Assembly (NCBI GenBank): GCA_014360905.1
Contig: JACIWW010000001.1
Location: forward strand, 62,001-126,000
Length of the DNA stretch: 64,000 bases
Source of the DNA: Chloroflexota bacterium
GTDB lineage: Bacteria; Chloroflexota; Anaerolineae; UBA2200
Direction: 5' to 3'
The notes beneath the pieces are model-generated. The model made no database searches. It was not told the DNA's origin and saw nothing but the letters and a program-made list of their open reading frames with translations. Shown here one piece after another: positions 18,494 to 26,072 of this stretch. The position numbers and the translations under genes were made by a program. The first letter of the stretch is position 1, and every line of letters begins with the position of its first letter.

Positions 18494-18529
18494 CTTCAGC
18501 ACCGACACTAATCTGCCCGGAGGCTATAG

Positions 18530-18805
18530 ATGAATCCGAGAGGAATCCCAAGAGAACAGATACCCTGGTATCCACGCGTTGACCTGGACCAGTGCATTGG
18601 CTGCCAGGAGTGTTTCAACTTCTGTGGAAATGGCGTGTACCAATGGGATGACGAAGGGAATCACCCCATTGTCGCCAATCCTTACAACTGTGTAGTGGGA
18701 TGTAGTGCCTGTGCTAATCTCTGCAGTGGCGATGCGATCTCCTTCCCAACGAAGGAGGAGATCAGGAAAGCCATCGCCGAGCTGATGGCAGTGCACTCGC
18801 AATAG
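18530..18805 (+). CDS. Two-cluster ferredoxin (paralog 1)
   Basis: A 91-residue ferredoxin. Motif 1 is CIGCQECFNFC; motif 2 is CVVGCSACANLC, a CxxxCxxCxxxC spacing rather than the usual CxxCxxCxxxCP. The start region GIPREQIPWYPRVDLDQ recurs in the ferredoxin at 21311. GGAGG lies 6 nt before ATG 18530. It should carry two 4Fe-4S clusters. It is cotranscribed with the HdrA-like gene and is one of three ferredoxins of the same type within 3 kb. Confidence 0.88.
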   Translation: MNPRGIPREQIPWYPRVDLDQCIGCQECFNFCGNGVYQWDDEGNHPIVANPYNCVVGCSACANLCSGDAISFPTKEEIRKAIAELMAVHSQ

Positions 18806-18932
18806 CGATGTGGGGTCTGACGTAGCTTCCCAGAGAGGAGGCAGCTCCAAAGCAACGCTGCTTGAGGCATGCTTCTAGTCTGTAGCCACCGTCAGGCCAC
18901 TGGCTGGCTCTTAGAGAACGTGAGGACAAACG

Positions 18933-19463
18933 GTGAAAAACCACACACGGGGGCTCGAACTGATCAAAGTTCTCGCCCACCCAGTGCGTGTGCAGATCCT
19001 ATGGGCGCTCGGCGCAGGTGAGCAGTACGTCTGCCATTTGATGACAAGCCTCAACAGACGCCAGGCGTACGTCTCACAACAATTGGCCTTCCTGCGCCAG
19101 AACAATCTCATCGTAGCAACTCGTGAGAGCCAGCACATCAGCTATCGCCTGCGGGACGAAGAGCTCGGAGAATTGCTGTCGAGACTGTTCGCACTGCACT
19201 GGTTGCACCTGATTGCTACGCCTGTCTGGTCATCCCGACGCCGTGGTGGTTATGCCCCTGCCCAAAGTGCACTGAACTCAGGATGCATGCCCACTTACCT
19301 GCACAACCATTTGGCACACGAGGCATGGTCGTACGAGCTGAAATCGCCGAATGCGATTGTTCTATTTGCTTGCGTATGTACCGACTGTCCACGGAGAATG
19401 TGGCGGTCTCGATGGATCCATCCTGTCCTTACCTGCAACGCTGGGCCTCCGCATTGCATGTGA
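18933..19463 (+). CDS. ArsR-family regulator (C-terminal part uncertain)
   Basis: GTG 18933 follows GAGG by 7 nt. Residues 1-90 form an ArsR winged helix (VLAHPVRVQILWALGAGEQ, then CHLMTSLNRRQAYVSQQLAFLR), closely related to the regulator at 17085; here the CVC motif is reduced to YVC. After about residue 95 the frame loses family resemblance, and an overlapping frame from about 19325 looks more protein-like. A frameshift or a separate overlapping gene is likely, so the true C-terminus is unsure. Confidence 0.65.
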   Translation: MKNHTRGLELIKVLAHPVRVQILWALGAGEQYVCHLMTSLNRRQAYVSQQLAFLRQNNLIVATRESQHISYRLRDEELGELLSRLFALHWLHLIATPVWSSRRRGGYAPAQSALNSGCMPTYLHNHLAHEAWSYELKSPNAIVLFACVCTDCPRRMWRSRWIHPVLTCNAGPPHCM

Positions 19464-19645
19464 TGCATGCCCCGTCATATGGACAGGAGGCGCAGGCGCA
19501 TCTGGAGTTGTGCCAGTCAGCCAGCGACTATCTATGCCAGCCCAGTTGCCGCGCGCCAGCTCTGGTGGTACAGGCTGCCTCGGCCATGGGGCAGCCTGCC
19601 AACCACGTTAGTGTGGGCATCCACTGCCTGATGGAGGCGGCTTAG
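19325..19645 (+). CDS. Possible Cys-rich protein overlapping the ArsR frame
   Basis: A frame of about 106 residues with coding-like codon use, rich in Cys (CDCSIC, CPYL, LCQPSC). It overlaps the end of the ArsR frame in another register. The family is not recognised. It may be the true continuation of the ArsR gene after a frameshift, acting as a metal-binding tail, or a separate gene with a weak start (GAGGC before ATG 19325). The open frame extends up to ATG 19283. Confidence 0.35.
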   Translation: MVVRAEIAECDCSICLRMYRLSTENVAVSMDPSCPYLQRWASALHVMHAPSYGQEAQAHLELCQSASDYLCQPSCRAPALVVQAASAMGQPANHVSVGIHCLMEAA

Positions 19646-19696
19646 TTCTGGCCATCCCTATAAGGAGCGAAAAGACATTGAAGAAGGGAGGCAGTC

Positions 19697-20005
19697 TTGG
19701 AAAAGAAAGTTAGACTTACTTCCGAGTGGTTGATCAACTATATCCGTGAGCACGGTGGAGTCCTCACGATCTCACGTGACATTGTGGTGGATTGATGAAC
19801 CGCATATAAGGGCCCATCCGGTCGGGTGGGCGAACCCGAGCGTCCAGAGGACTTTGCCCGGCTACAGGCGGATGATTTGACGATCTACATCTCCAAGGAC
19901 ATCTGGGAGAGCCTAAAACCGCGCCAATCGAAGCTATTAGTTGCCATTTCAAGCTATGGGCGCTTCTGGATATACTTGGAGCCAGCAGCAGGCAAGGGAG
20001 AATAA
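19697..20005 (+). CDS. CC/Se-type selenoprotein with tandem in-frame UGA (Sec-Sec)
   Basis: TTG 19697 has AAGGGAGG 5 nt upstream. The frame encodes LTSEWLINYIREHGGVLTIS, then two consecutive TGA codons (19793-19798, residues 33-34), then continues in the same frame as TAYKGPSGRVGEPERP and a further 55 residues to TAA 20005. A SECIS-like 8-bp hairpin with loop GGTC, the same loop as E. coli fdhF, begins 13 nt after the second TGA. With Sec at both codons this is a 102-residue protein in which a selenocysteine pair replaces a vicinal Cys-Cys. It resembles, from memory, the small CC/Se motif family of (seleno)proteins. Alternative: a pseudogene with a double stop. Confidence 0.75.
19812..19831 (+). 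promoter_or_regulatory. Candidate bacterial SECIS element for the tandem UGA
   Basis: Stem 19812-19819 (GCCCATCC) pairs with 19824-19831 (GGGTGGGC): seven Watson-Crick pairs and one G-U. The loop is GGTC (19820-19823). The loop starts 21 nt after the second TGA and 24 nt after the first, within the 16-37 nt range described for bacterial SECIS elements. Confidence 0.75.
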
Positions 20006-20077
20006 GCAATTCCCAGGTCTCGCTCTGGTTCGCTGGGATGTGGTCATTGGGATTTGTCCATTGATTAGGGGATTGTG

Positions 20078-20614
20078 ATGCTAATTGAACGGTATGAACT
20101 CAGATTGGAATCACCGCCATGTGATCCAGGCAGTGAGCGCTGGAGCGCTTTTGCACAGGTTGACACCGACATTGCAGAAGTGCTGCCCTATCTGAACGCC
20201 AAGCTGAGCGGCGCCATTTATGATCACAAGGCGCAGGTATTGACCTGGCGTATGGGCGGACGCGCTATCTCCATCCGTCCCCATGAGATCGCTGTGAGCA
20301 ACCTGCAGGATCGTGCCGAGGCTGAAGCGATGGTCAGACGCATGGTGGATTTGATCAACGAGACCTGGGAACAGCGGGAGCGCATTCAGCCTAGTCTGGT
20401 GAAGCGCGAACCACTCAAAGCGCTCGATGTCTATAAACTGCTGCCCGGGTCAAATTGCAAAGCCTGCGGGCAACCGACGTGTTTCACATTTGCTTTGAAA
20501 CTAGTGGCAGGACAGGCGGCAATATCCGCCTGTGCGCCGCTTTTTGAAGATGAATACCGTTCACAACGCACGCGGCTGCTGCAAATGCTCGAAGCCGCAG
20601 GAATCACAACTTAG
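20078..20614 (+). CDS. (Fe-S)-binding protein with CdhE-like 4Fe-4S motif (paralog 1)
   Basis: A 178-residue protein. ATG 20078 has AGGGG 6 nt upstream. The C-terminal third has NCKACGQPTCFTFAL then ISACAPL: a CxxCxxxxC...C motif like the 4Fe-4S domain of the corrinoid Fe-S protein CdhE/AcsC and RnfB. The N-terminal two thirds (DIAEVLPYLNAKLSGAIY, WRMGGRAISIRP) match the gene at 28273. It probably passes electrons to or from the neighbouring ferredoxins; the partner is unknown. It sits directly after the tandem-UGA gene. Confidence 0.75.
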   Translation: MLIERYELRLESPPCDPGSERWSAFAQVDTDIAEVLPYLNAKLSGAIYDHKAQVLTWRMGGRAISIRPHEIAVSNLQDRAEAEAMVRRMVDLINETWEQRERIQPSLVKREPLKALDVYKLLPGSNCKACGQPTCFTFALKLVAGQAAISACAPLFEDEYRSQRTRLLQMLEAAGITT

Positions 20615-20630
20615 CATAAGAGCAGAGGAG

Positions 20631-21134
20631 ATGCTTGACAAAAAGGAACTGAGTTATCGCCAGATCATTGTGGGACGTTTTCCGACCGGCATGGTAGGGC
20701 TGGATGAACTTTTCGAGTCGCTGTATCAGGCGGATAAGCTGCCCAATGAAGAACTTGGAGCAGAACTGGTCGCAGGGGCACGGAAGCATAATTATATCCC
20801 TGCATCTGCAGAGCGAGACTTTGCAGCAGCGTTGCTGCGGGAGTACCGCAGCTATTACGAACAAAAGCGTACTGGCCAGGCCCCAACAACCAAGCGCGGT
20901 GCGCCACGTCCGCAAGTGCCATGGTTTCCTATGATAGATGAAACGCTCTGCGATGGCTGCGACAAATGCCTGCAGTTCTGCAGCAGTGGGGTATACGCCA
21001 AGCGGGACAGTGGGGTGGTGTATGTCGTGCAGCCTTTGAATTGCGTTGTAGGCTGCGATGCCTGTGCACGCCTTTGCCCGCACCACGCCATTACCTTTCC
21101 GCCGCGCTCCATCCTGCGCACGATGGGGCGTTAG
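20631..21134 (+). CDS. Ferredoxin with N-terminal helical domain (paralog 2)
   Basis: A 167-residue protein starting at ATG 20631 (MLDKKELSYRQIIVGRF); a longer frame from 20532 lies inside the previous gene. Residues 1-80 are a helical domain of unknown type (GMVGLDELFESLYQ). Residues about 92-165 are a two-cluster ferredoxin: CDGCDKCLQFC and CVVGCDACARLC, again with the CxxxCxxCxxxC second motif. A PRPQVPWFPMIDE lead-in matches the other two ferredoxins of this island. Confidence 0.8.
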   Translation: MLDKKELSYRQIIVGRFPTGMVGLDELFESLYQADKLPNEELGAELVAGARKHNYIPASAERDFAAALLREYRSYYEQKRTGQAPTTKRGAPRPQVPWFPMIDETLCDGCDKCLQFCSSGVYAKRDSGVVYVVQPLNCVVGCDACARLCPHHAITFPPRSILRTMGR

Positions 21135-21310
21135 CTCTTTACCAAACCATAACTGGAGTGAGCAGCAATTTGACAGAGTGCTCGCCAGGCTCAATACATG
21201 CAGAGATAGGTTACATAGTGCGACATGCACGTGGATCATTATTAGGACAGCGAAGGAGGTATTGAAAACGCACGGGAGTACCAAAACAGCATCTGGGTAT
21301 ACCACGCACG

Positions 21311-21556
21311 TTGATTCCGTGGTATCCAATCATTGATGAAGAGCGTTGCATCGGATGCATGAGTTGTGTCAAAGCTTGTAAGCACAACGTATTTGACATG
21401 GACACGGTTCGGCCCATTGTGGCTAATCCCTACGAATGTGTGGTGTTTTGCCAAAGTTGTAAGTACGTGTGCGAGGCGGGCGCTATTTCCCATCCGCCCA
21501 AAGAGGCAGTGAAAATAGTTATCAAAGAACTGCGCAAGCAGTATCCGCCGAGTTAA
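21311..21556 (+). CDS. Two-cluster ferredoxin (paralog 3)
   Basis: An 81-residue ferredoxin with [11 protein letters not shown] and [12 protein letters not shown], paralogous to those at 18530 and 20631. The only in-frame start shown is TTG 21311, with no ribosome site next to it. Homology to paralog 1 (GIPR.xIPWYP) continues upstream of it as far as about 21281, after an in-frame TGA at 21263. The sequence AAGGAGG-TA-TTGAAAA at 21253-21268 suggests that a one-base excess in the A run may have broken the true start. The start is therefore unsure; the ferredoxin call is firm. Confidence 0.8.
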   Translation: MIPWYPIIDEERCIGCMSCVKACKHNVFDMDTVRPIVANPYECVVFCQSCKYVCEAGAISHPPKEAVKIVIKELRKQYPPS

Positions 21557-21598
21557 ATGGAATGGTGCGTTGGGAACTCTGCTATAGGGGAAAAGGAT

Positions 21599-22024
21599 AT
21601 GAAGCCGAAGGTTTTGTTTCTCTGTACACACAATTCAGCACGCAGCCAGATAGCTGAAGCTTTCCTGAAAAAATACGCTGGAGACCGTTTTGAGGTGTAC
21701 AGCGCTGGGCTGGAGCCTACCGCGATCCACCCATACGCCAAACAAGTAATGGAAGAAATCGGTATCTCTATGGACGGACATTATGCCAAAAGCGTGCAGC
21801 AATGGTTGGGGCAGGTGCATTTTTCTTACTTGATCACGGTGTGCGCAAAGGCAGAAGAAAGGTGTCCTATTTTCCCAGGTATGGGTCAGCGCTTATCCTG
21901 GCCATTTGACGATCCGGCTGCTTTTGAAGGAAGCGAAGAAGAGAAGCTGAACAAATTCCGGCAAGTCCGGGATCAGATCGAACAACGCATCAGAGAATGG
22001 TTGGCAGACAAGCATAAGCCATGA
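21599..22024 (+). CDS. arsC: Arsenate reductase, low-molecular-weight phosphatase type
   Basis: A 141-residue protein starting at ATG 21599 (GGGGAAAAGG upstream). The P-loop CTHNSARS (residues 8-15) is the nucleophilic Cys plus Arg of the LMW-PTP fold. The pair [11 protein letters not shown] (residues about 80-90) is the resolving Cys pair diagnostic of thioredoxin-coupled ArsC rather than a tyrosine phosphatase. It reduces arsenate to arsenite in the cytoplasm. Electrons could come from the small thioredoxin at 17623. No arsenite efflux pump (ArsB/Acr3) is in the window. Confidence 0.92.
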   Translation: MKPKVLFLCTHNSARSQIAEAFLKKYAGDRFEVYSAGLEPTAIHPYAKQVMEEIGISMDGHYAKSVQQWLGQVHFSYLITVCAKAEERCPIFPGMGQRLSWPFDDPAAFEGSEEEKLNKFRQVRDQIEQRIREWLADKHKP

Positions 22025-22082
22025 ACATTGCTACAGTTGAGGTCAGCAATATACAAAATATCCTCAAAAATGGAGCTAGACA

Positions 22083-23708
22083 ATGCATAACTGGGTATAC
22101 ATCCTGCGTAATAAAATAGAAACTGTAGGGCTCGTCTTGCTGCTGCTCATCTTAGTTGCTGAGATGGAAAGTGGCGTTCATGCCGATGGCGTGGTGTATC
22201 TGTTCTATTTCTACGACCCCAATTGTCCGGTGTGTCAGGACATTCATGAGAGTGTCCTGGAGCCATTGCTTGCTGCTTACGAGGGACGCGTTGTCGCTCA
22301 TGAACTCAATATGGCTGACGCCGCGAACTTTGAGTTCTTGCTTGACCTGGAGAAGCGCTTTGGCGTCACCAATCCGGGCATTCCCGAGATCTTTGTCGGC
22401 GAAGACGTCCTGATTGGCCCAGAGGAAATCAGCACCCGCCTGAAAGAGCGTGTGGACTACTACCTAGCGCAGGGCGGCGTGGAACTCCCTGTCGAACCAC
22501 CGGCTGCAGCCCCCACCCCCACGCCAGAGTGCACTGAATGCACTGCCATCCATGAAGCACAGCGCACCGCAATGGCTGCCATGCAGACACCCTCACCGCA
22601 ATGGACGGCTACTCCCGTATCAGGCGAAAGACCACCCATTTATGTCGCTTGGTTCTACCAACCTGGCTGCGACCTCTGTGAACGGAAGGAGCATGATCTG
22701 CAGTACATCCTAAACAAATATCCGCAAGTAAAAGTGCAGCGCTTTAACGTGAAGGAAGAGATGGCACTGAACCAGTACCTGTGTCTCAAGGCCAAAGTAC
22801 CGGAGGAGCGACACCTCACCGCTCCAGCATTCTTTGTCGCGGATTCAGCCTTAGTCGGAACAGAGATCACCGGATCCAGCATGGAGGAGTTGATCCGCCC
22901 TTACCTCGAAACAGGAGCACCAGAACCTTGGACAGGCTATGAAGCGCAGAAAGAAGTCGTTGAAAAGACCATCTTGGAACGCTTCCGTTCGCTGGGCCTG
23001 TGGACTGTGATCGGAGCGGGACTGCTAGATGGCCTGAACCCCTGTGCTTTTGCTACAATGATCTTCCTCGTTTCCTACCTCTCGGTGCGCAAGCGACAAG
23101 GGCGCGAGATCATCGCCACCGGCGCCGCATTCACAATAGGGGTATTTTTCGCCTACCTCGGGGTAGGATTGGGCATGCTCAAGTTTCTCACCTCGCTGCC
23201 GGTGCTAAGTACAATGGGCAAGTGGATCTACGGCTTCACACTGGTGCTCTGTCTGGGCCTGGCTTGGGGTAGCTTCAGCGATTACCGCAAAGCCAAGCAA
23301 GGACAACTGGAAGACATGAGTCTAAAGTTACCCGATCGGATGCGTGGTTGGATACGCTACCTAATCCGCGAGGGTTCTCGGGCGCGGAATTACATAGCGG
23401 CCTCTTTGGTGCTGGGTTTTATTGTCTCCATTGTCGAGCTGGCTTGCACCGGACAAGTGTATCTACCCACGATCATTTTCGTGTTGGGTCTGCCGGAATG
23501 GCGTGCCAGAGCGGTTTCCGCGCTGCTTACCTACAACTTGATGTTCATCACACCTTTGATCTTCGTTTTCTTGCTCGTCTATTTCGGAACGACTTCTCAA
23601 CAACTCACGCGCTGGATGATGCGACGAGCCGCAGCAGTCAAGCTAGGCACTGCAGCGCTCTTCTTGCTGCTGGCGGGATGGTTGGGCTACAGCATCGCTG
23701 CGTTATAA
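22083..23708 (+). CDS. Two thioredoxin domains fused to a CcdA/DsbD-like membrane domain
   Basis: A 541-residue fusion. After an N-terminal hydrophobic segment (residues 13-35) comes a thioredoxin-like domain with DPNCPVCQD, then a Thr/Pro linker containing ECTEC, a second thioredoxin-like domain with QPGCDLCER (about residue 200), and from about residue 310 six or more membrane segments with the conserved pair DGLNPCAFAT and ELACTGQVYLPT, as in CcdA/DsbD/ScsB carriers. It should move reducing equivalents across the membrane to extracytoplasmic thioredoxin domains. ATG 22083 has GGAG 7 nt upstream. Its paralog is at 26073. Confidence 0.87.
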   Translation: MHNWVYILRNKIETVGLVLLLLILVAEMESGVHADGVVYLFYFYDPNCPVCQDIHESVLEPLLAAYEGRVVAHELNMADAANFEFLLDLEKRFGVTNPGIPEIFVGEDVLIGPEEISTRLKERVDYYLAQGGVELPVEPPAAAPTPTPECTECTAIHEAQRTAMAAMQTPSPQWTATPVSGERPPIYVAWFYQPGCDLCERKEHDLQYILNKYPQVKVQRFNVKEEMALNQYLCLKAKVPEERHLTAPAFFVADSALVGTEITGSSMEELIRPYLETGAPEPWTGYEAQKEVVEKTILERFRSLGLWTVIGAGLLDGLNPCAFATMIFLVSYLSVRKRQGREIIATGAAFTIGVFFAYLGVGLGMLKFLTSLPVLSTMGKWIYGFTLVLCLGLAWGSFSDYRKAKQGQLEDMSLKLPDRMRGWIRYLIREGSRARNYIAASLVLGFIVSIVELACTGQVYLPTIIFVLGLPEWRARAVSALLTYNLMFITPLIFVFLLVYFGTTSQQLTRWMMRRAAAVKLGTAALFLLLAGWLGYSIAAL

Positions 23709-23751
23709 TTCTGTACAGAAGGAAAGGGGAAATCTCATAAAGGTACACACA

Positions 23752-24339
23752 TTGACTCTGCTGCTATTGGCAGGAGTGCTCTTGCTAGGCTGTGGGGCAT
23801 GTAGCAGCCAGGCAACGCCGGCCGCCGTATCCAAGCCCACAGAAGGCGTGGCCATGGCAAGCGCTTCTCCAACACCTGAGGAAATTATCCAGGTTACCGT
23901 CGTTGAGCCGGTCAGCCAAGTCATTCGCAATGACACCTACTACTTCGATAACTGCAGTGGCACAGAGGAACGGCGCCAAGCTTTGAGCACGGTTGCCCAA
24001 GTGCAGAAAAGCCTCACTCTAGGGGCCGAAGCTAAAGCAATGGAGAGCGGCCAAGGGACCGCCATATCGGAAGAGTGCCGTGCTAAACTGACGCTTGAGA
24101 TTGAGAAGGCGTATCAGGATAGATTGGCTGCTATCCAAGCCGATCTCGCGCAGGAGGAAATGGTGGCGGGAGCGTACTCGCGCTTCAACTATACTATCAT
24201 CTGGGAGGAACAACGATTTAGTTCCACCGTATCCCTTACACTCGATGGACAGTCTTATACTATACCCTATACCCTGACCCTGTTTGTGCCAAGCCTGGGA
24301 AGCGCTAAATCAATCCCTTGCTCTGGTTGAATGCGCTAA
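23752..24339 (+). CDS. Candidate seleno-lipoprotein ending CSGU-MR
   Basis: TTG 23752 follows AAAGG by 8 nt; the frame is also open upstream through IKVHT, which would give a better signal peptide from a non-standard ATA. A lipobox LLLGC and a Thr/Pro linker come first, then a soluble domain of unknown family with FDNCSGTEE and SEEC. The frame meets TGA at 24328, giving SIPCSG-Sec-Met-Arg-stop (TAA 24337-24339), so the Sec would form a CxxU redox pair. A hairpin follows at SECIS distance. It lies between CcdA and thioredoxin genes and is presumably anchored outside the membrane. If the TGA is a true stop the protein simply ends CSG. Confidence 0.65.
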
Positions 24340-24345
24340 CAAAAC

Positions 24346-24363
24346 GCCTGCCAGTTGGCAGGC
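24346..24363 (+). promoter_or_regulatory. Candidate SECIS hairpin after the lipoprotein UGA
   Basis: GCCTGCC (24346-24352) pairs with GGCAGGC (24357-24363) around an AGTT loop. The loop begins 22 nt after TGA 24328-24330. There is no T-run, so a terminator is less likely. Confidence 0.6.
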
Positions 24364-24389
24364 ATAAAAGAACAAGGAAACAATTGTCT

Positions 24390-24905
24390 ATGCGTTCATC
24401 ACTCTATCGCTGGCTGGTCGGGTTGCTCGTGCTTGCTGCGGTTGTAGCCATTTTGGCACTAAAAACTCGTGGCACAACAAGCAATATTTCCAACTTGCCT
24501 GCTAAAGAGATGGCGTCTGCGACCACATCACTGACACCAACGCCATCTCCTCTTAGTGAGGAGGCAGACCCATTTCCGAGCAAAGCAGATCCAGCTACCC
24601 AGATCGAATGGGTGCTGCGCCACAAGAAGCCAGCCATGATCCTTTTCCACAGCAACCTTTGCCGGCCCTGTCTAATGATGGAAGCCTTGGTGCAGATGGT
24701 GCGACGCGACTACGAGCCCACTGTCGTGTTCATCGAAATCGTCATTGACGATCCGGCCAACGCTGACCTGGTCCGCGCCGCGCGCATTGGCAGCATCCCA
24801 GCTTCCTTATTCGTGGACCGCTCCGGACAAGTCAAACGGGTTGTTGGCTTAATGAAGCAACAGGACCTGCGTGCTGAACTGGCTAGACTAATGAGTGAGG
24901 AATGA
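24390..24905 (+). CDS. Membrane-anchored thioredoxin-like protein
   Basis: A 171-residue protein starting at ATG 24390. One N-terminal membrane helix (WLVGLLVLAAVVAILAL) is followed by a Thr/Pro/Ser linker and a thioredoxin fold with active site NLCRPCLMM (about residues 90-98) and cis-Pro loop GSIPASLFVDRSGQ. The domain faces outside. It is likely a thiol oxidoreductase receiving electrons from the flanking CcdA-type carriers and passing them to the neighbouring lipoproteins. Confidence 0.85.
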   Translation: MRSSLYRWLVGLLVLAAVVAILALKTRGTTSNISNLPAKEMASATTSLTPTPSPLSEEADPFPSKADPATQIEWVLRHKKPAMILFHSNLCRPCLMMEALVQMVRRDYEPTVVFIEIVIDDPANADLVRAARIGSIPASLFVDRSGQVKRVVGLMKQQDLRAELARLMSEE

Positions 24906-24915
24906 GGCGGTAACC

Positions 24916-26010
24916 ATGCGCAGATACAGATGCTGTTTCCAAATTTCCATAGCAAAGGCTGCCGTCTTCCTGCTGCTGGCAATACTGCTTATCGGCTGCT
25001 CGGGGGACACTGTAAACCAACCTGCACCGACCATTATCCCGGTGGCGCCCAGCAGGGCATTTCCGACGGCTACGAAACCCGTGTCGCCCACAACAGTTCC
25101 ACCTACGCCGACAAAGGCTATACTGTTGCCCCCTACCCCAACGCCACCGTTGCAAGGCGTAGCGAGGCTTACTATCCTATATACCAACGATACACGGGGC
25201 TATGTAGACCCCTGCGGCTGAGGAGTTCCCATGGGTGGAGTAGCCCGGCGGGCTACCGCAATCGAGTATCTTCGCGAACAAGCAGGCGAACACGTGCTCG
25301 TGTTGGATGCAGGAAACACGCTTTTGGGGGAAAGATTGGCTTTTGAAACCAAGGGGCGCATTATTGTGGAAGCGATGAATGCCATGGGATATGACGCCCT
25401 CACTGTGGGCACCTTGGAATTGAGCCAGGGAATCCAAGTGCTCCAGGAGCGTGCAAAGGAGGCAAATTTTGCCATCCTCTCTTGCAACATCCTCGATACG
25501 CAGAGCGAGAAGCCTCTCTTCACGCCCTATATCATCGTGCAACGAGACGGCTTGCGCTATGGCATTATCGGTGTTAGTGAACCGGAGATAGTCAATTTGG
25601 CAGACATCGCCCAAACAGCTAAGGCCCTGGATCCCATACAGAGCCTGCAGAGATATTTGCCTGAGGTGCAAGAGCACAGCGATGTGATCATCGTGCTCTC
25701 GCATCTAGGCCTAGAAGGAGACAAGGCTCTAGCTCAAGCCATACCAGACATTGACGTGATTGTGGGAGGAAGGTCAAGGAGGCTTCTCCGAGCGCCTGAA
25801 ATGGTGGGCTCGACGATCATTGTGCAGGCAGGATATGATGGAGAATGGCTGGGCAAGTTGGGTGTAACAGTTACAGCTGAGGGCACGCTTGTTGACCCTT
25901 GGGTGGATATTATACCTCTTGGACCAGATATTGCCGACCATCCGGAGTTGGCAGCTCTTGTCGCACGCTATAACCAGCTCTACCCGCCGCCAACGCCCGG
26001 TGCCCATTGA
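24916..26010 (+). CDS. Metallophosphatase-like lipoprotein with CGU motif (candidate selenoprotein)
   Basis: The frame has a lipobox (LLIGC), a Thr/Pro linker, then LTILYTNDTRGYVDPCG, TGA (25219-25221), GVPMGGVARRATAIEYL and about 250 further residues in the same frame. Homologs of this 5'-nucleotidase-like type carry CGC here, so TGA most likely encodes Sec (residue 102 of 364). A 7-bp hairpin follows at SECIS distance. Metal ligands of true metallophosphatases are altered: TNDTRG for NDxHG, VGTLE for GNHE, GGRSRR for GHSH, so phosphatase activity is doubtful and a thiol/selenol role is more likely. Without Sec it would be two broken ORFs. Confidence 0.78.
25240..25256 (+). promoter_or_regulatory. 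Candidate SECIS hairpin in the CGU lipoprotein gene
   Basis: GTAGCCC (25240-25246) pairs perfectly with GGGCTAC (25250-25256) around the loop GGC. The loop begins 25 nt after TGA 25219-25221. It is inside the coding frame, as bacterial SECIS elements are. Confidence 0.7.
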
Positions 26011-26072
26011 GCGAGATAGCCTCCTATTTCACTTGCTCGCCAGAGCAATGGCTTAGACAGGGTGTAGAGATA

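Noticed and set aside
21263-21310. In-frame TGA upstream of the third ferredoxin as a selenocysteine codon
   Set aside because: The upstream frame is not family-like and no good hairpin follows; a base error in the A run explains it better.
22022-22049. Hairpin after the arsC stop TGA (ATTGCT/AGCAAT)
   Set aside because: The loop begins only about 7 nt after the TGA and the stem is short; the ArsC protein is complete at that stop.
25222-25230. Treating the two metallophosphatase frames (24916-25221 and 25231-26010) as separate genes
   Set aside because: They are in the same frame, split only by one TGA at a conserved Cys position, and together make one protein domain.
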